Shown: piece by piece, positions 55,836 through 64,000 of the stretch
Layout: every line of letters begins with the position of its first letter
How positions within the stretch are numbered: position 1 is the stretch's first letter
Origin: Agrypnia vestita
Lineage: Eukaryota > Arthropoda > Insecta > Trichoptera > Phryganeidae
NCBI GenBank assembly: GCA_016648135.1
Contig: JADDOH010002018.1
Span: forward strand, 62,001 to 126,000
DNA length: 64,000 nt
Direction: 5' to 3'
Program-made: the position numbers and the translations under genes
The notes under the pieces: model-generated
The model's database searches: none
What the model was told of the DNA's origin: nothing
Seen by the model: the letters and a program-made list of their open reading frames with translations, nothing else

Positions 55836-56105
55836 CATTTTAACACTTTGATATGCCCTCACGCATATCCGCGTGAAAAGCACGTAACATAGAACCATCG
55901 ACCACCCAAGCCCGCTCTGTCGGTATTAATACGTCTTTTTTTTATAAATATATTTTATATAAATACATAAAAAATATTTTTTGAATTAAAAGTTGTTGAT
56001 AAATTCGCTTATTTGGACGTTTTCCATAAAAAAGACTTTGGTAGTTTTGGTTTTGGTTACTCATAGTAGTATACGGTGGCGGCGAACGTGTTAAAGTACC
56101 TATAT
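55836..56105. other. AT-rich intergenic DNA
   Basis: A short complex part at 55865-55935 (GACCACCCAAGCCCGCTCTG). No gene. Confidence 0.4.
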
Positions 56106-56109
56106 TTAT

Positions 56110-56320
56110 TTATGAAAGTTAGTAGTCGTAAACCCATGAAAAATCACGGGACAAATTAATAACCACCCTTGCGTATAATAACCTGAGCGGCGCGATCGTT
56201 GACGTGTCATATTCGGGCGCTCGGGCCTGATTAGCGACTAGTCATCATCATCAGTGATGTCTTTGTAATTCCAATCTTATTCCAGTGAGTTAAGGGCAAA
56301 GTCATTAAAAATTACATAGG
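56110..56320 (+). repeat. Dispersed repeat D, copy
   Basis: AACCCATGAAAAATCACGGG, ACCTGAGCGGCGCGATCGTT, CATCATCATCAGTGATG, and AATTCCAATCTTATTCCAGT then GAGTTA match 53045-53215 in order. A short (ATTCAA)n run follows at 56325-56345. Confidence 0.7.
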
Positions 56321-56349
56321 ATTCAATTCAAATTCAAATTCAAATGTTT

Positions 56350-57110
56350 ATTCAATGTTCAATGTTACAAATGTTTACAGTGTTTACAAAATTTAATGAA
56401 GCTTTTTTCATTGTTGTTGAGTGTCTTGGCAGCAAGTAAACACTAAATTGATTTGACTCCCTGCCTGCTACACTAGTAATTTACTGTATTATAGCAGACA
56501 GTGCTCTTCCAGTAGTATAATGTTCAAGAAAATTTATTATTTATATAACATTTGTGAATAAATCTTATTCCAATTAAAATTAAGTAATAGTAATAATTAA
56601 ATGTTTACAATTTAATAATGGTGTTAATTAATTATATTATAGACAAAGGAAAAAAAATGATCTGAATAGGATATTAATAAAATAAAATAAAACAATTAAA
56701 AGTATTTAAAAGGATGAGAACAAAAGGAAAAAAGGAAAAAAAAAAAGGAAAAAAAGAAAAAAAAAAAAAAGGATAGTTGATATGAACATAAAAAGGTATC
56801 TAAAGCACAATATTCTTTATCAAAAAGAGATGTTTAGAAAAATAGGTCAGGTAAACTGAAAACCCACATTTATTTCTTTGACGCGTTCAGGGCCGTCGAG
56901 CTGACGCTTGCGTTGCGCCGGAGAGCGGGAAAATAAATTAAATCATTCAAAGCTAAACATTTAGTAGTCATTGCTTGTGCAGAGGATTTGAATATTTTTT
57001 CAAAAGCTTTTTCAAATATTAATACAAATATTGACTCAGGGAAATGAATGAAATTATGAAGCGATAAATGGAATATATATGATAAATTCATATGGTGAGG
57101 TCGTCCATAT
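56350..57110. other. AT-rich intergenic DNA with an A-rich run
   Basis: A-rich low-complexity tract at 56715-56772. The 73-codon minus frame at 56870-57091 is unassigned. No gene recognised. Confidence 0.45.
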
Positions 57111-57121
57111 TATCAAACATA

Positions 57122-58407
57122 TTAGGTCCTTACATATGAAATTGGCGTTTAGTATGGGAGGAACATAAAGCCGATTTTTCTTTTTTATAATATATTTATT
57201 TAATCGAAGTATGTACCATTGCTATCTATGCACTTTTGCCATCTCATAGGTAGTTCATCGATCCCTTTACTAAAAAAACCATTCGGACGGGAATCAATAA
57301 AATCTTTGAAGGCGGTTTGGACTGCCCCATAGGAGTTGAATTTTTTCCTTTGCAAGAAGTTATCCAAATTTCGAAAAAAATGGTAGTCTGTTGGGGCAAG
57401 GTCCGGAGAGTACGGTGGATGTCTTAGACATTCCAATTGAAGCTCCTCTAATTTGGTAGCCGTCTGTTGTGCAGTGTGTGGTCTAGCGTTATCATGAAGC
57501 AGCAGTGGCCTATAGCGATTAACCAGCCTCGGTTGTTTAGCAGCTAGCTTTTCCATCATGGTTTGCAGTTGCTGACAATAGACATCTGCCGTACTCGTCT
57601 GGCCAGATTTAAGGAAGCTGTAGTGAACGACACCAGCACGACTCCACAAACTAACGAACAAGTAACTTTTGGGAGTCAATTTTCGCTTGGGGCATGGTTT
57701 GGCGGGTTAGGCAGGGTTCAGCCATTGCGATGAGCGCTTCCGATTATCGTACAGGATCCATTTTTCATCACAGGTAATGATTCGATTTAAAATCCCTTCA
57801 TTATTGTGCCGGTTGAGTAATGCAACGCAGCAGTCAACGCGCGTTTGTTGATTTGCTTCACTCAATTCGTGAGGTACCCACCTTTCAAGCTTTTTCACCT
57901 TACCAATTGCTTCAAGTGGATTAAAACAGTTTTATCACTAACACCGCAGCCTGCAGCTAACTCGGATGTGGTTTGCGATGGATCCGCTTCCACCATAGCC
58001 TTCAATTCTTCATTATCAACTTTGGTCTCCGGCCGTCCACGGGGCTTGTTCTGCAGGTCGAAATTTCCAGAACGAAAACGTTGGAACCAAAAACGCACTC
58101 TGTTTTCTTTTGCGGCACCGTCGCCATATACATCATTAATCCTTCGAGCCGTTTCTGCAGCACTGGTGCCACGGTGAAACTCGTACTCGTAAATAACGCG
58201 ATATTTCAAGTTTTTCATTTTGTAAAACTGAGTGACGCAAAGAAAAAAAAAATTGAGGAAAAAACAAATGAATTATAATTTTCAAAACACAAATACATGA
58301 GTAAATAGCTGTATAAATTTGGATTTGGAATTCCTAACCAAAGAGAAGATATTTGAGATCAAATTTTCCAGTACGGCAAAACGCCAATTTCATATGTAAG
58401 GACCTAA
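57122..58407 (-). mobile_element. mariner transposon, copy 2 (1286 bp)
   Basis: Perfect 29-bp TIRs (TTAGGTCCTTACATATGAAA.. and its exact reverse complement), flanked by TA at 57120-57121 and 58408-58409. Very high identity by eye to copy 1 about 5 kb away, in the same orientation. Intact TIRs mean it could in principle be moved if a transposase were supplied elsewhere (inference). Confidence 0.95.
57200..58218 (-). pseudogene. mariner transposase (DD34D), frameshift and nonsense mutation
   Basis: Starts MKNLKYRVIYEYEFHRGT at 58218 and ends at 57200, one base shorter than copy 1. A 1-bp deletion near 57903 (AAATT to AATT on the coding strand) shifts the frame after HLKQ. Further on, a GAA-to-TAA change makes a stop at 57707-57709, just after SSQWLNPA. 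The WVPHEL motif, TCDEKW, LLHDNARPH and PDLAPTDYH remain readable. The lesions differ from those in copy 1, so the two were inactivated independently. Confidence 0.92.
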
Positions 58408-58434
58408 TAATAAGTTCGTTTTCTGTCCGTCTGT

Positions 58435-58545
58435 CACGCCTAAAAAAAAAAAAATGCGGCTTGAACGCAGGGCCACCAAACCCGAACCGGCCGATTAACG
58501 CATGTTACTACGGCCGCCTCTCCATAGATCGCCAAAAAGATGCTA
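58435..58545 (-). repeat. Possible tRNA-like or repeat-derived GC-raised segment
   Basis: On the minus strand GGCCGTAGTAACATGCG could be a box A remnant and CCTGCGTTCAAGCCGC a box B remnant, followed by a T run (Pol III terminator-like). The fold is poor and there is no second copy. It could equally be unrelated. Confidence 0.2.
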
Positions 58546-58559
58546 TAAATATATACTAG

Positions 58560-59360
58560 GGCTTGGCAAAGGCGTGCACTAGTACTCCGTCTAAGTTATT
58601 GCCCTAAAAAAATGAAGTCTAGAAAATACATTCTGAACCCACATTTTCGTAAAAAAAAACGCCAAAATATGCATTTGCAATGAATGTGCCGCCTTAATAC
58701 ATGCAACGGGGCAATACTATACAATCATATTAATCATTACCAGACGTTTTTCGCGGGTCGTTTCTTCCGCTAGAAGCTTTGTAAATAATTTTGTCATTTA
58801 CGTTATAGTAACAAAACTGAATATTTTTTATTTAACAATATTATCCGGTACCTACGTTATATTTTATCGTTTTACGCAAACATTTTTTGTACCTATATTA
58901 CCTATTATCTGCCAAAATCCACAAGAGTCATAACATCCAAACCTTCTTACCTCCTATAGGACCATCTACAAAAATATTTCAGGTTTGACACAATAAGGCA
59001 AGTCTGGCGGTCGCTGTTTATAGTTTGTTGATGTGAACAGGTTCGTGTTTTGCAGTTCATCTTCATAGAACAAACTTGTTACAAGCAAAGAAGTTTGTTG
59101 CTACCTTATTGAACCTTTCATTAAAAGTTTCATTCGGAGTGTTACAACATGTGGAAATAAACGCAAATGAAATTAAAATATACATTCTAAGCTGGAAATG
59201 AAAATATATAAGAAAACAAAAAAAAATTACTTATAACGCACGGAGTAGGCATCCATCATAACACTTGTATATTTTTTTACGTTTTTCAATCATAAAGATT
59301 ATGTACTTAACAAGATGAAAAGTTTTCTTCTATTCATTACATGTTTTATCTTTTTACATT
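58560..59360. other. Intergenic DNA, no gene seen
   Basis: No coding frame or repeat recognised. Confidence 0.45.
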
Positions 59361-59364
59361 ACTA

Positions 59365-59770
59365 ACTAATTAGGCGGAGAGGATAGAACGCCACACTCTT
59401 TTGTCCTGGCACACCACTTTTGCTTCGTCTTCTTTCGTACATCTTCTCATGCATGCTTTTCGGTTTTTGGAGCTTCTAACGAGCCATCCTCCAATATTTG
59501 ATTTATATGGCCATGCCAGGTCTACCGCGGACACCCTCTGTTTCTGCTGCCTTCAACACTCGCCTCATAATTTTTTTTTACCATCCTTTCCGTTCCACAT
59601 GACTTAATCATCTCGGCGATCCTTTCATTATTATATCTTTTCCGCTACAGCCAGCATTATATTCAGTTCTAATTTGTTCATTTTCCACTATGCCGTACAA
59701 AGATTTTCACACATTCGTCTAAGCGACCGAATTTCTACGGCATTCAGTCTAATTGCGTTACTTTTATCAT
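59365..59770 (-). pseudogene. RTE-like LINE reverse transcriptase C-terminus, old copy
   Basis: The minus strand encodes VENEQIRTEYNAGCSGKDII, then SHVERK, RGRPGMAI and the ending CPGQKSVAFYPLRL in several registers, matching 31840-32170. Many frameshifts and no tail. Older than the copy at 31701. Confidence 0.7.
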
Positions 59771-59990
59771 TAAAACTATTTAAAAAGAAATTAGCTGAAA
59801 TAATAAATTACAAGGTTGTAGAGTTCACAATCAGTGATTGTAGTTTCATTTGAACGATCTGAACAGGATAACATGAGTGAATCACTATTGTATCTGAATC
59901 AAGAGAAGCACTGAACTCTTCATAAAATTTTTGTAATTAAAAGTTCTAATTGAGAGCATACATCCTTGTTTATTCAAAGTTTAATGGTAA
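59771..59990. other. AT-rich intergenic DNA
   Basis: Nothing recognised. Confidence 0.45.
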
Positions 59991-60260
59991 CGACAGAATT
60001 ATTGTAATGCACTGAGTAGGTGAAGGGTAAAAACTAGCGTAGACGCATTCATCAGGGTTGAACGAAGCCGGTGTTGGGGGAGGTTTGGGGAGACATTTAC
60101 ATCGGCAAAGTGAAAATCTAGCTCACGAGATTTTGTGAATGTTGCAGGGCTTTGTGTTTAACTTATGGGGGTGTGATTAAAACACCGGGGTAAAGTTCTA
60201 CTGCCATTAAAATCACCACGAGAACAGGGTGCATTGTATAGTGAATTCGAGAACGGCAAC
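59991..60260. other. GC-raised island, non-coding
   Basis: GAAGCCGGTGTTGGGGGAGG then TTATGGGGGTGTGATTAAAA. Complex sequence, no open frame of note, no related copy. Candidate conserved non-coding DNA. Confidence 0.3.
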
Positions 60261-61069
60261 ATGTTTCATTTAAGTAAATCTGAGATTTGTCACATTCATC
60301 TGTCATGAAAACTACTAGTTAAGGAAGACATTAGTTCGGGAAATAGTACTTTAAAGAATAGGCTAGCTCGATAAAACTTTTGTTTATAATCATAATGTAT
60401 TAATATTTTTCTGTGTATAATGCGTACGAAGATTTGAATGTAAACAAGTAGATATATCATATTAGAGAAAAGTGAATTTCTTCTGAAATAAATGAATTAA
60501 GGCGGATGTTGAAAAAAATAGAGAAGTCAATTTCTATGATTAAATAAATTAAAATTTGAAAACTATAACAAAGTGCACTGTAGGTAAGTAATTATTTAAA
60601 TTTTTATATTTTTTAACATTTATTTTACAAAACCGGCCTTCATTCATGCATCATATATATTAAAAAGTAGTTTTAAAGATAATTTTTAAACTATTTAAAT
60701 CTTCGTTATATATATATACTATTGTACCCATATAAATGTGGTTTTAGATGTATGATTAATAAATATAATTATGGATAAAATTATATTTGTTATAAAAAAA
60801 TAATAAAATACACACAATAACGAAAAAAATATTACTATTACGATATTTTTATATATTTTGATGATATTTTTCAAACAATGAATTAGAAAATAATTATCAA
60901 AAATTCAAAAATTACGAAACACTAATAAAAAATGCAATGGTATAAGAGATTGCTGTGTGCTGATGACGGCGAGAAAATTTATCCGCTTGGGTTATGAATG
61001 ACGTATTGTATTATATCTACGAAATTGTGCGACAATTAATTTAAGCCTTAAAAGCGAAATTTCATAAAA
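60261..61069. other. AT-rich intergenic DNA, no gene seen
   Basis: Very AT-rich with short (TA)n runs (60709-60718). Confidence 0.5.
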
Positions 61070-61430
61070 ATCTTAAAAAGAAAGGCCGAAGTCTATACAA
61101 TGCCTGAGAGGTGAAGGGGAATTTGTAAAGAAAAACGGGGTTGTTTTGAGACTGGGAAGGGATACTGAGAGAGACGGAGTATTTTCCTATTGTTTGAGCC
61201 ACGTTCCTCCCCTGCATCTTACGGCCAAATTGGCTATTTGGTTCCCCCTCGAATTGTAGCCGAGGAGTTCGATAGCATTCAATTACAGCGGAATCGCAAC
61301 TGTGACATTCTCCAAAACAGTTTCACAAAACTGTCATCGTGACGAAGCTGTTGAACAAATGAAATGCATTTCCAGACGAATTTCCGAAACATTTTAGTGT
61401 TTAAAACCTTTTCTAGAACGGGAACGAAAC
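61070..61430. other. GC-raised island, non-coding
   Basis: A long complex block (GTGAAGGGGAATTTGTAAAG, GAGCCACGTTCCTCCCCTGC, CCCTCGAATTGTAGCCGAGG) with stops in all frames and no second copy. An inverted pair, CAAAACAGTTTC and CAAAACTGTCATC, lies at the right. Candidate regulatory DNA. Confidence 0.35.
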
Positions 61431-62744
61431 GCATACACATGGCATGAAATAAATAAAATTATCTGCACACAGTATTATTTTTTAAATTAAGAATTTTAAG
61501 ATTCAATAATAATAAAGTAAAAGAGATAAAATGGTACAAAAAATCTGATAATGGAATTGGATTTCTTGTATTTTATTTGGGAAATCAAACGGCCGATTGG
61601 CTGTAAATTGAACAAAACGAGAGAAACAAAAAATGAACTAATTACATGATTCCTCTAAATTACCATAGACTAGTGAGAATGATAATTATGAAGTAATGAT
61701 AACTCTTTACAACTTCTTGGAAGTAGACTCGAGAGTGGCTGGATGATTTGGGGGCACATTATCTTAAGTATTCTCTTATGGTGAAGAAGTCCAAAAGAAG
61801 TTTCTGAGATATCTCTGCATGAGAGAGTATAGTGGCTTGGCTCTATCTAACCGAGCTTTGATATGTTTGACGACAATAGTTTAGTGACTAATAGGAATGT
61901 GTATTTGATTACACATTTTTATCCTTAGTTGCGCGATATTATTTCACATATACACGATCAACCTGCCGATGGTTATGCTTATAGGAAGAGCTACCGCTAA
62001 GCTGAACAATATAAATTTGGATATTTGCTTCCATGTCTTCGAAGGGGTTTTCCTAAGCAGGATTCTCCTACAACTTTGGAAAGGGTTCTCTCTGTATATT
62101 TGGAATTGAGAGAATATTTACAAAAATTAATTAAACGTAATAATATGTACGTATAAAATGTAAGTTTCTAATGTTGATAGTATTATTTATTGAATAAATT
62201 GAAATTTAAAATAGAAAATTCTGAAATTAACAGCAAGTGAAATAAAAAAATAAAGTTTAACAGTTTAATAAATCCAGATGGGAAAGGATAAGGAGAGAAT
62301 GGAGGATGAGATAGGAACGTGCGTTTATAATAAAGAAATATCAAGGTTGAATAAAAATAAAAAGATCACAAGGCTATACATGAGTTTCCTTTCCTTCAAA
62401 ATTTCCTACGTGTGATACACAGAAGAAGTGGATAATTATATATAAGGTAAATATTGAATATATTAATATATCCTATTAATAAATTGAAAAAAAACGGTTT
62501 CATCTACATCATAAATATAGCTTTATAAAGTGCCAACAAGAAAATACACTAAATTTTAAATAAAAAAATCCTTCTTAAAATAATTTGCAAGCGTAAGGGA
62601 CATCAACAAAATAAAGTATTTTCTGGTATTCCTGATTTTTAAATAATGACAAGTTGTACAGTAAGAAACATTTAATTAAAGGTATTTATAATAGAATGAA
62701 TATTACTTTCTTGGCTTTTAAATCAAAGGCGAACATAAAAACAA
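61431..62744. other. AT-rich intergenic DNA, no gene seen
   Basis: No gene or mobile element recognised. Confidence 0.5.
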
Positions 62745-62990
62745 ATTCGCAACCTCTTTTTAATCTTCCGCAGAGCGGACCCGCGCAATCATTACTTTCA
62801 TAATTCGACAAATTAAATAAAAACCAGCCACGGGAAAAATGGAAGTAGGTTTCATTTCACGGGTGGGAAAATTAAAAACCGCGCTAACAAACCACCGCAG
62901 GGGTGTAGCCTGGTGAAAATTCAACAGACCTCTAAAATCTTGCTTCGGGTGCGTTTGTACCTCGCAGAAAGGTGAGTATTCGGCTTTACA
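62745..62990. other. GC-raised island, non-coding
   Basis: CCGCAGAGCGGACCCGCGCA, AACCAGCCACGGGAAAAATG and AACCACCGCAGGGGTGTAGC. Stops in all frames. Complex, single-copy in the window. Confidence 0.35.
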
Positions 62991-64000
62991 CTGGTTCGAA
63001 TATTATTTGGCCGTTTATCAATAATGTAAATATTAGAATATGTGTACAAAAATATTTTATACGGTATCTTAGATTTTTTTAAATGAATACATAATCCATC
63101 TAATAGATAGCTACCCTGGTCTAATTTGATAGCTTAATAACAAAGAAACCTATTTACAAAATGTTTCCATGAGAAGGGCGTATATGTTTCTTTTAAGATA
63201 GAGAAATGATCTTCAGCTAACTGAAAGTAATAAACAAACAAATTTTTTAACTACATACATAATATTTTATCATTCAAATAAATTACAATTAAAAAAAGAA
63301 CAGCTGTTGCATAGCGATCATTTTTAATTTCGTACTCCTGAGGCACAGAATAAATGTGCATATTTTGTACAAGTGTTTGCATTATTAAACCATCGAAATG
63401 ATAGAATGATGTGAGTATTTTTAAGACAATGATTTTTGTCAATTCAGTTTACGCTTAGTAAAGTTACCAGCATCGATTACCACAAAATTAAGAGAAGCCC
63501 GCCAATCTATCAAAGATAGACTTATCTATCAAAGTATGATTTCTTACATGAGACTGTTAAATGTTTTTAGCGATTTGGCAGGCCCACACTAGAAAACTAA
63601 TGTTTGTCTGTGTTTTGGATACACTTGAATCATTAGCATAAAATAATTTTATCACATAGTCAAATACTTCAGGCGGGTTTCAGAAATAGATTCATCGTAT
63701 TTTTTATAAAATGTAAAAATCGTAATTTATTATTTACATAATTCAATTTATACAAGTAAATACAATTTTAATTGAGTTTTTGAACATTTTGAATTGAGTC
63801 GAGGTAGGAATAGTTTTGTAATAATAATGAAATATTTTAATTTCTTTAATGAAAAAAACGTTGTATTGTAAAGTTGCAATTTTAATACATAGTTCTACGA
63901 TATTTAAAACAAACGGGATAAATCAAATAGAAAGATATAGAGCAAAAATCTTTCGATTGAAAAAATATAAAAGTATATGGTATTGAAACAAAACGAATAT
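62991..64000. other. AT-rich intergenic DNA, no gene seen
   Basis: Includes a short direct repeat, TCTATCAAAG at 63506 and 63526. No gene recognised up to the window end. Confidence 0.5.

Noticed and set aside
57845..58278. Plus-strand genes of 101-110 codons opposite the mariner transposase
   Set aside because: They are antisense shadows. The same shadow exists opposite copy 1 at 51915-52172.

Overview
This is an AT-rich stretch of animal nuclear DNA, almost certainly from an insect. Two near-identical but broken mariner (DD34D) transposons, tRNA-headed SINEs with poly-A tails, and RTE-, Jockey/R1- and L2-like non-LTR retrotransposon tails all point to an arthropod. One RTE terminus encodes YIQQWRDEG followed by an (AGA)n tail, a form I associate especially with Lepidoptera; that is an inference from memory, not a proof. 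There are no bacterial gene arrays, no rRNA, no CRISPR array and no convincing intact host protein-coding gene. Nearly all short open frames are chance frames in AT-rich DNA or decayed transposon reading frames.

Layout. 1-9.7 kb: a SINE (855-1041), LINE 3' tails, a TIR element (3617-3995), an inverted-orientation dispersed repeat (about 4955-5580), a second SINE family (5660-5832) and GC-raised islands. 9.7-16.5 kb: copies of a repeat family marked by CACAGAGACGAA-like ends, including an almost perfect 0.9 kb inverted duplication (13410-14308) flanked by a 14-bp direct repeat. 16.5-24.2 kb: RTE-like fragments, local tandem duplications and another SINE. 24.2-30 kb: mostly unique AT-rich DNA with a promoter-like island (28.2-28.48 kb) and an 88-bp palindrome. 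30-33 kb: a Tourist-type MITE, an RTE fragment abutting an L2-like LINE end, and a clean 5'-truncated LINE insertion with a 13-bp target site duplication. 36-39 kb: a LINE tail and a 1.34 kb TIR transposon with repeated internal 15-mers and a 4-bp duplication (AACT). 39-48 kb: an old mariner relic, a SINE with a 97-nt homopolymer tail, and several LINE reverse transcriptase remnants. 50-58.5 kb: mariner copy 1 nested inside another TIR element, a hAT-type MITE with an 8-bp duplication, and mariner copy 2. 58.5-64 kb: one more LINE relic, then unique AT-rich DNA with two GC-raised islands.

The window therefore reads as a gene desert, or the interior of a very long intron, filled by successive transposon insertions. 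Between the transposons lie about fifteen islands of roughly 100-400 bp with markedly higher GC that match no recognisable transposon. They are the best candidates for host function (conserved non-coding or enhancer DNA), but that needs a cross-species alignment. The most unusual structures are the long inverted duplication, the 37.25-38.59 kb transposon with its repeated 15-mer, the nested mariner, and the very long SINE tail.
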